Positions 8,394 through 17,394 are shown, counted from the stretch's first letter. The stretch is DNA of 64,000 bases from Allocoprococcus comes (GCF_013300725.1 NZ_JAAIMM010000017.1:1-64000); one strand, 5' to 3'. Numbers and translations: made by a program. The notes: generated by a model from the letters alone, not told the origin.

Positions 8394-9761
8394 ATGAAAA
8401 AAATGGTAAAGGGAGAGATTACTGTGTTTCTAAGCCTGGTCTTTCTTCTGCTTCTTACTCTGGTTGGGGCTTTGCTGGAAAGTGCCTCGATCCAGCTGGC
8501 AAAGAATGAGAGAAGAGCAGACGCAGGCAGGGCAGTGGAATCTGTGTTTGCAGAATATCAGAAAGATCTTCTGGAGCGATATGGTATTTTTGCAATAGAA
8601 GGCAGTTATGAATCCGGAACAATGTCTGAAGAAAATATTTTAAACCGACTGTCCTTTTACGGGGCAGAAAATATAGAAACAGAGATTGCGGCAATCCGTT
8701 ATCTGACAGACCAGAATGGGAAAGAATTTCTGCGGCAGGCGGTTGAATACGAGAAAATGAAGACAGGAGCTGCGGCGATAGAGAATCTGACGGGAAAGGT
8801 ATCCGAATGGAAGGAGCAGGAACTGAAAGCAAATGAATATGGGAAAGAGAATATAGAGACGAGTAAAGAACTTGACCAGATGCTGGAAAGTGAAAAAGAG
8901 GAACTTCCTGCAGAAAATAATCCATTGGCGGATATTGTGGATATACAGGCGCAAGCACTGTTAAATCTGGTCAGCCCGGAAGGATTTACGCTGTCATCGA
9001 AAGCTGTAAAGTCAGAAGAGACTGTATCGAACCGAAAGCTCAGGCAGGGATACGGAACCATGAAGGAAAAAGATAATGGAGCCGGAGATACCATTTTTTT
9101 CAATCTGTACCTTATAGATAAGTTTGGCAATGCTGCAAATAAGAAAAAGAATACGGTACTGGACTATGAGATGGAGTATTTGTTAGGAGGAAAGGCGAGC
9201 GACAAGGACAATCTGGAATATGTGATCGGGAGAATCCGAATCCTTCGATTTGCAGTGAATTATGGATATTTGCTGACCGATAAGGACATGCAAATGGAGG
9301 TAGATACCCTTGCAACGACACTGAGTGCGGTGTTTCTTTCACCGGAGATCGGACCTGTGATCAAGCATGCGCTGCTTCTTGCATGGGCTTATGGAGAAAG
9401 CCTTACGGATGTTAAGACGCTTCTGGCAGGGAAGAAGGTTCCGGCTGTAAAGAGTAAGGAGAGCTGGAATCTGACGCTGGATGGTCTGCTTGAACTGGCA
9501 AAGAACAGAAGTATTCCGGAAGGGAAGGAGACAGAAGAGGGAAATTCTTATGAGCAGTATCTGCAAATGATGCTGGTTTTAAAATCAAAGGAAGAACTGT
9601 CGATGAGAGCATTGGATCTGGTGGAAATGAATCTGCGATCCGGAATGGAGAAAACGTTTTTTCGGGCAGATGCCTGCGTATCAGGAGCAGACTTTGACAT
9701 GACATGTTATCTGAGAAGAGGAATCCGGTATCAGTATCATATTTTATATCAATATCAGTAA
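8394..9761 (+). CDS. DUF5702-type membrane-anchored protein of the Tad cluster
   Basis: About 455 aa. It starts with a TadE/TadG-like N-terminus: GEITVFLSL followed by a hydrophobic segment (about 10-33) and then the SIQLAKNERRADAGRAVESV stretch typical of pseudopilin-like proteins. The rest is a hydrophilic, mostly helical extracellular region. The family (DUF5702) accompanies Tad pilus genes in Lachnospiraceae; its function is not known to me. GTG 8382 is an alternative start, and neither has a strong ribosome site. The following TadE-like gene begins 32 bases after the stop. Confidence 0.7.
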   Translation: MKKMVKGEITVFLSLVFLLLLTLVGALLESASIQLAKNERRADAGRAVESVFAEYQKDLLERYGIFAIEGSYESGTMSEENILNRLSFYGAENIETEIAAIRYLTDQNGKEFLRQAVEYEKMKTGAAAIENLTGKVSEWKEQELKANEYGKENIETSKELDQMLESEKEELPAENNPLADIVDIQAQALLNLVSPEGFTLSSKAVKSEETVSNRKLRQGYGTMKEKDNGAGDTIFFNLYLIDKFGNAANKKKNTVLDYEMEYLLGGKASDKDNLEYVIGRIRILRFAVNYGYLLTDKDMQMEVDTLATTLSAVFLSPEIGPVIKHALLLAWAYGESLTDVKTLLAGKKVPAVKSKESWNLTLDGLLELAKNRSIPEGKETEEGNSYEQYLQMMLVLKSKEELSMRALDLVEMNLRSGMEKTFFRADACVSGADFDMTCYLRRGIRYQYHILYQYQ

Positions 9762-9793
9762 CAAAAAATGAAAATGTTAGGAGGTGGATACAG

Positions 9794-10702
9794 GTGTCTT
9801 TTCTGAGGACAATCGAAATAATAAATAAAATTCCTTTGATGATGTATAGAAAAATATTGAATTACAAACACATATTTGATATTCGCAGAAAGGAGGAAGG
9901 ATTTGATTTTCTACCTGATTTGATCGCCATATCTTGTGTCAAAGAAAAGGCATCTGTATCTGCCTCGGTAACAGTAGAAGCTGTACTTTGTGTTCCGCTG
10001 TTCCTATATGCGGCGGTGAGTTTGATCTGGATGCTGGAGCTCAGAAGCATCCAGTCTGCAGTAAGATGCGGACTGCAGAGTGCAGGAAAGCAGGTGGCAG
10101 AGAGTTTTGCAGAAATTCCGGTGCTGAACCCGATAAGTCTGCATGCAGATCTTGTAAATGCGGTCGGGAAAGAAAGAATGGATCGAAGTATGATTGTTGG
10201 CGGAAGCGGAGGAGTCAGCTGTAAAAGATCCTGGGCGATACCGGGAATGGGAGTGCTGGAACTGACGGCAGAATATGAAGTAGAATTGCCGGTTCCTGTC
10301 TTTCATATTCCGGTACTGCATTATAAAGAAAAAATGAGGATGAAGACATGGACCGGTTATGTAAAGACCTACGAAGCAGGAATTGGAGATAATGAACTTG
10401 TATATGTGACAGAAACAGGGATCGTATATCACCGGAATTATCAGTGCACTTATCTGGAACCGTCCGTGCGCAGTGTTGCGAAAACACAGTTAGGGGAACT
10501 GAGAAACAGCAGTGGAGGAATTTATCATTTGTGTGAACGGTGTGGATGGATGCCGGGAAATGATGACAACTGCTATGTCACAGATTACGGGGATCGTTAT
10601 CATACTTCATTATCATGCAGCGGACTGAAGAGAAAAGTTTATACAGTTCCGCTGTCAGAAGTAAAAGGAAAAGGAGCATGTTCAAAATGTGGTGGAAAAT
10701 AG
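9794..10702 (+). CDS. TadE-like pseudopilin with two Cys/His repeat motifs
   Basis: 302 aa from GTG 9794, six bases behind AGGAGGTGG; a longer reading from 9704 would overlap the previous gene and has no ribosome site. Residues about 50-80 (KASVSASVTVEAVLCVPLF and on) are the TadE-type N-terminal membrane helix with the conserved T.E. The C-terminal third holds two copies of a motif YVT..G..YH....C..L...V....L.E......C..C (about 195-255 and 259-302), also found as a tail on some secreted nucleases and perhaps binding a metal. Its 3' end contains the start of the prepilin peptidase gene. It is probably a pilus or secretion-apparatus component outside the membrane. Confidence 0.7.
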   Translation: MSFLRTIEIINKIPLMMYRKILNYKHIFDIRRKEEGFDFLPDLIAISCVKEKASVSASVTVEAVLCVPLFLYAAVSLIWMLELRSIQSAVRCGLQSAGKQVAESFAEIPVLNPISLHADLVNAVGKERMDRSMIVGGSGGVSCKRSWAIPGMGVLELTAEYEVELPVPVFHIPVLHYKEKMRMKTWTGYVKTYEAGIGDNELVYVTETGIVYHRNYQCTYLEPSVRSVAKTQLGELRNSSGGIYHLCERCGWMPGNDDNCYVTDYGDRYHTSLSCSGLKRKVYTVPLSEVKGKGACSKCGGK

Positions 10703-11112
10703 CAAAATTGGCAGGATTATTTTTTTTAGGATTCGGAGCAGCACAGGATATAAAATATCAGAAAATCTCGACAGAATATCTGCTCGCAGGAAGCTGTGCG
10801 GCGATTCTGTACCGTGCATTATTTGGACGGATGCATTGGAGTGTATGGGTTGCCGGACTGGGATGTGGAATTGTATTTCTCATGATATCGAAATGGTCAC
10901 AGGAGGGAATAGGGTACGGAGACAGCTGGATGATCCTGAATATGGGTATTTTTCTAGGGATCTGGAATCTGCTTGGAATGCTGATGCTTGCATTTCTTGT
11001 GGCTGCGATGGTAGCAGGAGCCGGTCTTTGGAGCGGAAAATGGAAACGGACGACAAGAATGTCATTTTATCCTTTTCTTCTGATCGGCTATCTGGGGACA
11101 TTTATATGGTAA
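10687..11112 (+). CDS. Prepilin peptidase (TadV/CpaA, A24 family)
   Basis: Membrane aspartyl protease that cleaves the leaders of Flp pilins and pseudopilins. About 141 aa, with the two catalytic aspartates in AAQDIKYQKIS near the N-terminus and in GIGYGD mid-protein, and hydrophobic segments throughout. Start ATG 10687 lies 10 bases behind AAGGAG inside the end of the preceding gene; ATG 10678 is too close to that site. The stop overlaps the next start (ATGGTAA at 11106-11112), so the two are translationally coupled. Small size without the methylase domain is typical of TadV. Confidence 0.82.
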   Translation: MWWKIAKLAGLFFLGFGAAQDIKYQKISTEYLLAGSCAAILYRALFGRMHWSVWVAGLGCGIVFLMISKWSQEGIGYGDSWMILNMGIFLGIWNLLGMLMLAFLVAAMVAGAGLWSGKWKRTTRMSFYPFLLIGYLGTFIW

Positions 11113-11522
11113 AGCTAAAAGGAAGTACAGTAGTTGAGATGGCGTATCTGATGCCGGTAGTATTGCTTTGTTGGATGGCAGTCATTTTCGCACTTTTTTA
11201 TTACCATGATAAAAATATTATCGGTGGGGCGGCATATGAGACCGCGATTGTCGGAAGTGAAGAATGGCGATGGAAAAAGGAAATAGAAGATGGAAAAATG
11301 GAGCAGTATTTTCAGAAAAGAATTGAAAACAAACTGATATTTTTTGATACAGTATCGGTGGAAACTGTGGTAGTAAAAGATGAATTTGAAGTGACAGCAG
11401 GAGCGCAAAAGAGAAAAATGCGCGTATCTGTTAAACGTAGTGCGGCACTGACCGTGCCAGAGGAAAAAATACGCAGGAAAAAAGTATTGCAGGAGATTGT
11501 AGAAAGGAACCAGGAGGAATGA
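11106..11522 (+). CDS. Small TadE-like pseudopilin
   Basis: 138 aa. The N-terminus KLKGSTVVEMAYLMPVVLL is the TadE pattern, with the E five residues after the processing-site glycine and then a hydrophobic helix to about residue 35. The remainder is a mixed hydrophilic domain rich in Val, Glu and Lys. It starts inside the stop of the prepilin peptidase gene and overlaps the next gene by ATGA. The same frame is open upstream, but that part is the shadow of the peptidase gene. It probably is a minor pilin processed by that peptidase. Confidence 0.72.
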   Translation: MVKLKGSTVVEMAYLMPVVLLCWMAVIFALFYYHDKNIIGGAAYETAIVGSEEWRWKKEIEDGKMEQYFQKRIENKLIFFDTVSVETVVVKDEFEVTAGAQKRKMRVSVKRSAALTVPEEKIRRKKVLQEIVERNQEE

Positions 11523-12271
11523 GAGAAGAGTACGAAAGAGATTTACATCATGCCTGGATGATTCTGGAAACAGATGAGCTATATAAAGAAGATTATCAGA
11601 TGCGGATGCTGATGGAAAATGCGATTCCCGGACTCTTGTCGGTAAGAGGGCAGGGAAAAGATGATAAAAGCCAGTACCGCTACGAGATCAGTGGGAAGAT
11701 ATCCGTGAAGGCAAGGGGAGAAAAAGAGCACTGGAAATTTGCAGATCTGGAAAAGTTTATGAGACAGTTTATCCAGGTGCTTTATGCAGTGAAGAATTAT
11801 CTGCTGGACGTGAACTGTCTGAGCCTGGATCCGGGACATATTTATGTATCGGATGAAATTTATTACTTTTGTTATTGTCCGGGACTGGAAGGTAATATTC
11901 TGGAAAAGTTTCATGAGCTTACAGAGTATTTTGTCAGGGAGACAGATTATGAACAGAAAGAGGCAGTCTATCTGGCATATGAATTACATAAGGCTTCAAT
12001 GGAAGAAAATTATAATATTGAGTATGCGCTGGAGCGGATACTGGAGAAAAAGGAGAATGAAATGGAGAGTATACAGCCGGAGAAAAAAGCAGGATATGAT
12101 CTGCAGGAGGAACTGATCCTGGATGACTGGATTGCAGAACAGGAAATGAAAGGGCAGGTTGTAAAGGACAGGCAGAGCGTCTGGGGATTTCTGAATCAGC
12201 GCCTTCAGAAACGTAGAAAAAAACGGGAATCCCAATGGGATGAGATAATGGCGGATGATTCAGAGGAATAA
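11519..12271 (+). CDS. DUF6382 protein of the Tad cluster (lacks FHA domain)
   Basis: 250 aa soluble protein. The N-terminal 180 residues match the DUF6382 type seen at the end of Tad clusters: MREEYERDLHHAWMIL, then a PGLLSV region, then KNYLLDVNCLSLDPGHIYVS. In many relatives this domain is followed by a C-terminal FHA phosphopeptide-binding domain. Here the tail is only an acidic and basic, probably disordered stretch, so the protein appears to be a short form. It overlaps the TadE-like gene by 4 bases (ATGA). Function is unknown; it may link pilus assembly to signalling. Confidence 0.65.
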   Translation: MREEYERDLHHAWMILETDELYKEDYQMRMLMENAIPGLLSVRGQGKDDKSQYRYEISGKISVKARGEKEHWKFADLEKFMRQFIQVLYAVKNYLLDVNCLSLDPGHIYVSDEIYYFCYCPGLEGNILEKFHELTEYFVRETDYEQKEAVYLAYELHKASMEENYNIEYALERILEKKENEMESIQPEKKAGYDLQEELILDDWIAEQEMKGQVVKDRQSVWGFLNQRLQKRRKKRESQWDEIMADDSEE

Positions 12272-12365
12272 GTAAGATAGGACATGTTTTTCTTTTTACT
12301 ACATTTTCCAGTTTATGGAAAGAAGTACTTGTAAAATAATTACGTGTTTTTTATAATAAAAATGA

Positions 12366-13097
12366 TTATGTAATTGGTAACAAAAGCAAAAAAGAAGTGC
12401 CTTTTCCACAGGAGGAAGTAACCGTTACTGTTCCGGCGTGAGCTGTGATTGTCCGGCTGACAATGGCAAGACCAAGACCGGTGCCGCCTGGTTTGTAAGT
12501 GACAAAAGGATCAAAAATCGTGTCGAGATATTCCGGTGAGATTCCACATCCGGTATCAGATATGGTAATCTGAAGCATTTGATCTTTGAGGACTGCTTCC
12601 AGACGGATTGAACCGGCAGACGAAATGGCTTCACGGGCGTTTCTTAAAAGGTTGAGAATCGCTTCATGCAGCTTTAATCTATCGGCCGTCAGAGATGGAA
12701 GATCAGGGGCTATCAGAGAAGAGAATCCAATGTCGGTATCTACGCAGGAGGCGGCAAAGGACAGGCAGATCTGTCCCAAAAAGTCCTGTGCAGAAAACGT
12801 GCTCAGATGCAGATGTTCACTGTTATTATAGGCAGACAGCTCCTGCAGCAGAGAGATTGTGTATTCGATGTCTTCGCGAAGCTCTGACCAGTGGCTGAAA
12901 TCTCTGGTTTCAGGGTGACTGGACTCTATGAGCTGAAAGGTACTGTAGATCAGCGTCAGTGGATTGCGAACTTCATGACTGATCTTGCTGATTGTATATT
13001 GCTGTGAATCCAGGAGTTTCTGAAGTAATTCACGAATTTCCGGACTGGAATTCATAATCTGATGTAACTTTTCATAATCATTTGCAGTAAATGGCAT
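12366..13097 (-). CDS. Soluble sensor histidine kinase
   Basis: 243 aa from ATG 13097 (AAAGGA about 11 bases upstream); in-frame ATGs further up have no ribosome site. H-box with phospho-acceptor H41 (ISHEVRNPL), N-box N153 (LLRNAREAI), G1 DTGCGI (181-186) and G2 GGTGLGL (204-210) are all present. There is no membrane segment and no PAS domain; only about 35 residues precede the dimerisation helix. No response regulator is adjacent, so it is an orphan kinase. The architecture resembles the short KinA-type kinases feeding Spo0F or Spo0A, but that is inference. It is transcribed divergently from the HIT gene. Confidence 0.85.
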   Translation of the reverse strand: MPFTANDYEKLHQIMNSSPEIRELLQKLLDSQQYTISKISHEVRNPLTLIYSTFQLIESSHPETRDFSHWSELREDIEYTISLLQELSAYNNSEHLHLSTFSAQDFLGQICLSFAASCVDTDIGFSSLIAPDLPSLTADRLKLHEAILNLLRNAREAISSAGSIRLEAVLKDQMLQITISDTGCGISPEYLDTIFDPFVTYKPGGTGLGLAIVSRTITAHAGTVTVTSSCGKGTSFLLLLPIT

Positions 13098-13208
13098 GGT
13101 AACGACCATCCTTTCCATGATATAAAGTAGTTGTAGTTTATCATTGAAAGTCTGGTTCGTAAACAAATTCGAGATTAATCGAAGAAAATGTAGAAAGAAG
13201 GAAAAAAC

Positions 13209-13622
13209 ATGAGGGATGAGAACTGTATTTTTTGTAAAATCGCAAATGGAGAAATTCCATCTGCAACCATATATGAGGATGATGATTTCAGAGTAATTCT
13301 GGATCTTGGACCGGCGACAAAGGGACATGCACTGATCCTGCCAAAAGAACATGCGGCAGATATTTATTCTATTGATGAAGAACTGGCAGGAAAAGCATTT
13401 AAGCTTGCAAAGAAGATCACAACAAGATTAAAAGATGTACTTGGATGTGACGGATATAATATCGTACAGAATAACGGGGAAGTGGCCGGTCAGACCGTAT
13501 TCCATTTCCATATGCATCTGATTCCGAGATATAAAAATGACAAGAGCGGATTCGGCTGGAAACCGGGTAAACTTACAGATGAAGATCGGGATGAAATCCT
13601 GGAAAAACTGAAAGAAAAATAA
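13209..13622 (+). CDS. HIT-family nucleotide hydrolase (Hint-like)
   Basis: 137 aa histidine-triad protein that hydrolyses nucleoside phosphoramidates or related adenylates in the cytoplasm. The triad HFHMH is at residues 99-103, with H101 as the expected nucleophile. C6 and C9 at the N-terminus, with H40, form the usual zinc site of bacterial members. Length matches the family. Start ATG 13209 is preceded by AGAAGGA. The sigma factor gene follows 17 bases later and may share its transcript. Confidence 0.92.
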   Translation: MRDENCIFCKIANGEIPSATIYEDDDFRVILDLGPATKGHALILPKEHAADIYSIDEELAGKAFKLAKKITTRLKDVLGCDGYNIVQNNGEVAGQTVFHFHMHLIPRYKNDKSGFGWKPGKLTDEDRDEILEKLKEK

Positions 13623-13639
13623 AATAGTGAGGTACTGGA

Positions 13640-14194
13640 GTGAGTTTTCAGAATAAGAATAAAAAGGAATTCGAGAACGTGTACCATAAAAATAAGTTCA
13701 ACGTTTATCGGATAGCAATGGATTATTCTGGCAGTCACAAAGAGTCAGCGGAAGAGATATTCCAGGAGGTTTTTCTAAAACTATATACACACTTTGATAC
13801 AGTGGATGAAGAATACATGGCGGCATGGCTGGTAACAACAACGAAAAATACAGCTATCAATTATATGAAGAAGCGGGCAAGAGAATGTCCGAAGGCAGAT
13901 ATTGAGCTGTTTTCGGATCTGTACTCGAAGGAATATGCGGAAAGTGCAGAGGAGCATGTATTCCACAAAATTTTACAAAAAGAAAAAGTGGGTTATGGAT
14001 GGACGATTCTGGATGCATTGTACGAAGAAAATGAAAACTGGTACGAAGCAATTACCATGGTTTACTGTCTGGAGAGAAAACAAAAAGATGTGGCTGAATC
14101 TATGGGGATCAGTATCCAAGCACTGACGGGTGTACTGTACAGAGCAAGAAAATGGGTAAAGATACATTACAATTCTGATGATTACACAAAATAG
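13640..14194 (+). CDS. RNA polymerase sigma-70 family factor (ECF-like)
   Basis: 184 aa. The N-terminal half has a region 2 pattern (MDYSGSHKESAEEIFQEVFL, AWLVTTTKNTAINY) for core binding and -10 recognition. The C-terminal half has a region 4 helix-turn-helix (QKDVAESMGISIQALTGVLYRARKWV). It starts at GTG 13640 with GAGG seven bases ahead. No anti-sigma gene is immediately downstream; the nearest candidate is the membrane protein at 15484, beyond the reverse-strand murG. The regulon is unknown. Confidence 0.82.
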   Translation: MSFQNKNKKEFENVYHKNKFNVYRIAMDYSGSHKESAEEIFQEVFLKLYTHFDTVDEEYMAAWLVTTTKNTAINYMKKRARECPKADIELFSDLYSKEYAESAEEHVFHKILQKEKVGYGWTILDALYEENENWYEAITMVYCLERKQKDVAESMGISIQALTGVLYRARKWVKIHYNSDDYTK

Positions 14195-14215
14195 CACCGA
14201 TGGATATGTAAAGAA

Positions 14216-14245
14216 AACAGGTGTCGTTCCGGCACCTGTTTTTGA
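14216..14245. terminator. Bidirectional terminator between sigma factor and murG
   Basis: AACAGGTG (14216-14223) pairs with CACCTGTT (14233-14240), extended by GTGTC/GGCAC. TTTTTG follows on the plus strand, and the reverse strand reads into TTTTC. It serves both convergent genes. Confidence 0.8.
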
Positions 14246-14272
14246 ACAATGTAAATAACTGTTGTTAAAAAA

Positions 14273-15340
14273 TTATTTGGAAGCAGCATCTTCGATCAGA
14301 CCGATAATTGTCTTGATCGGATCCTGCTGAGAAGACTGATTCATTGCATTTATGAAGTCTTCACGGGAATCATAAAGCTTGTGGACAGCTACGAGAAGCT
14401 TTTCATCTGTAAGCTCTTCTTCTTCCATAACCATACTGAATCCCTGACGTTCAAAAGAACGGGCATTCAGAATCTGGTCACCACGGCTTGCATTAGCTGA
14501 AAGTGGAATCAGAAGATTTGGTTTGCGAAGAGCAAGCAATTCGCAGATTGCATTTGCACCTGCTCTTGAGATTACAACATCGGCAAGGGCGAAGAGATCT
14601 TTCAGTTCATCCTGAATATATTCAAATTGAACATAGCCGTCCAGACCGGTGAGCTTTTCATCGAGCTTGCCTTTACCACAGAGATGAACAACCTGGAATT
14701 CTTTTAAGAGTTCAGGAAGGATCTTGCGTACTGCGTTATTGACTGCGACTGCACCAAGACTTCCTCCGACGATCAGGATAACCGGTTTTACTTCCTTGAA
14801 ACCACAGAAAGCGCGGGCTTTTTCTTTATCTCCGGTGAAAAGCTCCTGACGGATAGGGGATCCGGTAAGGACAGCTTTATCCTGAGGAAGAGAACTTAAA
14901 GTTTCCGGGAAGTTACAGCATACTTTTGCAGCTGAAGGAATGGAAAGCTTATTAGCCAGTCCCGGAGTCATATCCGATTCGTGAATAATAACAGGAACAT
15001 GGTTCTTCTTTCCTGCAATAACAACAGGAACACTTACAAATCCACCTTTTGAAAAAATTACATCCGGTTTTAACTGCTTGATCAGGCGGTTGGCTTCACT
15101 GAAGCCTTTCAGGACACGGAACGGATCCGTAAAGTTCTGAAGGCTGAAATACCGGCGGAGCTTACCGGAAGAGATACCATGATATGGAATTCCCTGCTGT
15201 TCAACCAGCTGCTTTTCCATACCGTTGTAAGAACCGATGTAATGTATGTCATACTGCAGTTCCCGAAGACGGGGAAGCAGTGCAATATTAGGTGTAACAT
15301 GTCCGGCAGTACCTCCGCCGGTCAGAATGATGCGTTTCAT
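14273..15340 (-). CDS. murG: MurG, lipid II-forming GlcNAc transferase
   Basis: GT28 glycosyltransferase that adds GlcNAc from UDP-GlcNAc to lipid I, giving lipid II at the inner face of the membrane. 355 aa from ATG 15340, which has GGGAGGAT nine bases upstream. The N-terminal loop is GGGTAGHVTP (about 7-16), the GGFVSVP loop lies near 100, and the donor-binding domain has GGSLGA and SRAGANAICELLAL. Length fits the family. It is alone here, not in a division/cell-wall cluster, a placement I have the impression is common in Lachnospiraceae. Confidence 0.9.
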   Translation of the reverse strand: MKRIILTGGGTAGHVTPNIALLPRLRELQYDIHYIGSYNGMEKQLVEQQGIPYHGISSGKLRRYFSLQNFTDPFRVLKGFSEANRLIKQLKPDVIFSKGGFVSVPVVIAGKKNHVPVIIHESDMTPGLANKLSIPSAAKVCCNFPETLSSLPQDKAVLTGSPIRQELFTGDKEKARAFCGFKEVKPVILIVGGSLGAVAVNNAVRKILPELLKEFQVVHLCGKGKLDEKLTGLDGYVQFEYIQDELKDLFALADVVISRAGANAICELLALRKPNLLIPLSANASRGDQILNARSFERQGFSMVMEEEELTDEKLLVAVHKLYDSREDFINAMNQSSQQDPIKTIIGLIEDAASK

Positions 15341-15483
15341 AATAAAAATCCTCCCATTGATGGTGCGAATTAAGATTCGCAGTTGATACAGGCAGAGAGA
15401 CTGCCCTGATATCATAATATTAAACAGGTGAAGGAAAAAGGTCAAGTTAAAGGGAAAAGAAATCCAAAAGAATGAGGTTTAAA

Positions 15484-16482
15484 ATGGAAAAACATGAAGA
15501 TAATCTGGGTAAGCTTTTAAAAGCTGAACTGGAAAAAGAAGCCGGGGAAATCATGGAAGAAATGGACTCGGACGAATCACTGCAGGACATTTCCTTTCCA
15601 GAAGACCTGGATGAAAAGATGTGGAGTAAAATCCAAGAATATGAAGAACAGCAGAAAGCATATGAAAAACTGTCAGATGCCGACAAGGAGGCAATCCGTC
15701 TCGGACGAGAGGTTCAGGCACTTCGCGGCGGGAACGATATGAAGGATCGGCTTAAGAAAGATGTGGAGAGTGACAGTTATATAGATAATGTTGTGCCAAT
15801 TGAGCATGTGAAGCATGAAACAGATAATAAAGCAAGTGACGACGGTACGAACGAAGAGATCGAGAAGAAAGCCGGGAAGAAGAAAGTTAAGAAGAGAAAA
15901 CGGCACTGGAAGGCATATGGAATTGTGGCGATCGTGGCTGTGCTTGCTATGATGTGGAGTATGGTGAGTATTGGTGGGACGCCGTTCTTTGGCAGGGTGT
16001 TGAATGATATTATTGGTGATAGAGAAATGGTGAAGGTTAATACGGAAAGGGAGGATGGAGATAAGAATAAAGTTGATGTTTATGATGAGTCGAAAGTGTA
16101 TGAAGATATTAAAGAAAAATTTGGAGGTGATGTTGTTAGATTAAGAATAACATCAAAGGAGATGTCATTGGTACAGAGTGATATAGATGAAGTGTTAAAG
16201 AGAGTCTGTCTGATTTACGATAATAAAAAAAATATAATCGAATATCAAATAGTTTTTAATTATAAGGAGCAATCTCATGGATATGATGTAGAAGATAAAA
16301 AAATTAAGGAGGAACAAATTAAAGTAGCTGGTAATAATATTGATATTTTTCAATATGAATTACCTGATGGTAATAAAGAAAATATAGCACAATTTACATA
16401 TGAAGATGTATTTTATACGATCAATGCAACTATGGATGAGGACGAGTTTAAAGAACTTTTAAAAAATTTGTATTTTTTTTAA
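15484..16482 (+). CDS. Single-pass membrane protein, possible anti-sigma factor
   Basis: 332 aa from ATG 15484 (GAGG seven bases upstream); ATG 15472 lacks a good site. Residues 1-130 are very acidic and helical and cytoplasmic in type. A basic stretch KKKVKKRKRHWK (about 132-143) precedes one membrane helix (143-164). About 170 outside residues follow, resembling the DUF4367-like sensory domains of clostridial anti-sigma or stress proteins. The sigma factor gene at 13640 would be a natural partner, but murG lies between. Base composition turns AT-rich about two thirds in, so the external domain may have been exchanged. I do not recognise a defined family. Confidence 0.5.
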   Translation: MEKHEDNLGKLLKAELEKEAGEIMEEMDSDESLQDISFPEDLDEKMWSKIQEYEEQQKAYEKLSDADKEAIRLGREVQALRGGNDMKDRLKKDVESDSYIDNVVPIEHVKHETDNKASDDGTNEEIEKKAGKKKVKKRKRHWKAYGIVAIVAVLAMMWSMVSIGGTPFFGRVLNDIIGDREMVKVNTEREDGDKNKVDVYDESKVYEDIKEKFGGDVVRLRITSKEMSLVQSDIDEVLKRVCLIYDNKKNIIEYQIVFNYKEQSHGYDVEDKKIKEEQIKVAGNNIDIFQYELPDGNKENIAQFTYEDVFYTINATMDEDEFKELLKNLYFF

Positions 16483-16540
16483 ATATGGCGTGAGATTTTT
16501 CGCGCTCAATTGTTAATATAGTGTAGAGAGGAGGCGAAAG

Positions 16541-17011
16541 GTGAAAAAAAGTAAAATTTTGTCGCTGATTATGACAATGATTATGGTTTGTACATTGTTT
16601 ATCAGTACACAAGGAGTTGCAAAGGCATCGGATGCACCAGAGTGTGTTGATGGCTCTTATTTGACAAATAACGATTCGTCAGAAGTGACAGTTGGCTCAA
16701 TGAGTAGAGGCGTATATTTGAAAAGCGGATCATCAACAATTACAAAAGTAGGTCCAGGCAAAATTGGTGCAGGAGGAAACACAGTAGGGCAGAAATCGGT
16801 TTCCAAAATTACAGTAGATGTGAAAGTAGAAAGATATGTAAATGGAAAATGGGGATACTATACCTCATGGATTGAAACAAACTATAATTCTGTTTATGTA
16901 AGTACAAGTAAAACATTGTCTGTACCAACTGGATATTATTATCGAGTATGCTGCGTACATTACGCAAACTCAGACGTAAGTGATTCGTACACAGACGGCA
17001 TTTACATCTAA
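16541..17011 (+). CDS. Secreted DUF6147-type small protein
   Basis: 156 aa with a clear signal peptide: MKKSKIL, a hydrophobic core to about residue 24, then AKA-SD as likely cleavage site. The mature part has DGSYLT near its start and repeated short beta-strand motifs ending in RGYYYR-like (GYYYRVCCVHYANSDVSDS) and GIYI at the C-terminus, as in DUF6147 proteins of Lachnospiraceae. Start is GTG 16541 behind GAGGAGG. The gene is AT-rich like the end of its upstream neighbour. Function is unknown; perhaps a surface or antimicrobial-like factor, which is speculation. Confidence 0.65.
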   Translation: MKKSKILSLIMTMIMVCTLFISTQGVAKASDAPECVDGSYLTNNDSSEVTVGSMSRGVYLKSGSSTITKVGPGKIGAGGNTVGQKSVSKITVDVKVERYVNGKWGYYTSWIETNYNSVYVSTSKTLSVPTGYYYRVCCVHYANSDVSDSYTDGIYI

Positions 17012-17394
17012 AAATCACAAACCAAACATCCCAACCCCTTACCCACTCTAACTTACCCCGCACCACCAAAAAAAAAATAATTTTTATAAAATATCCATAC
17101 GACTATCAACTGGTGCGGCAGTTAGCGAAAGTAAGGACGAGGGAACAATATGAGGGAGGGAGATGGGAAGATTCCTTTTAACACCTGCCTGAATTGCAGG
17201 TTGATAAAGTTCAACATCTCCGGTCTTGCAGACTGACAAGAGGGCGAACAGAACTGTAAAGACCACAACTAATAAATGTATTTTCTGATTGGACAGAAAG
17301 CATATGACCAAATAATACAACCCGGTCGTGAAGTATGTGAGTATGGAACATCAGAGCAAGCAAGAAACCTAACTAATGTTAAACTGAATTAGAC
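17012..17394. other. Intergenic region with serial hairpins, possible non-coding RNA
   Basis: No gene is supported here. The first 80 bases are extremely C/A-rich (CCCAACCCCTTACCCACT). From about 17185 there is a chain of small stems: CCTG-AATTG-CAGG, GTTGA-TAAAG-TTCAAC and TTCTG-ATTGGA-CAGAA, in a G-rich setting that begins GCGAAAGTAAGGACGAGGG. It ends in the strong hairpin at 17395. This layout fits a structured RNA or the remains of one (for example a degraded intron), but I cannot name it. Confidence 0.35.

Noticed and set aside
10689-11105. Upstream extension of the small TadE-like gene
   Set aside because: This part is the other-frame shadow of the prepilin peptidase gene; the TadE pattern begins only at 11106.
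17084-17320. Reverse-strand 78-codon frame in the gap before the TSCPD gene
   Set aside because: No ribosome site and no family resemblance; the same DNA shows serial hairpins, which suggests RNA rather than protein.
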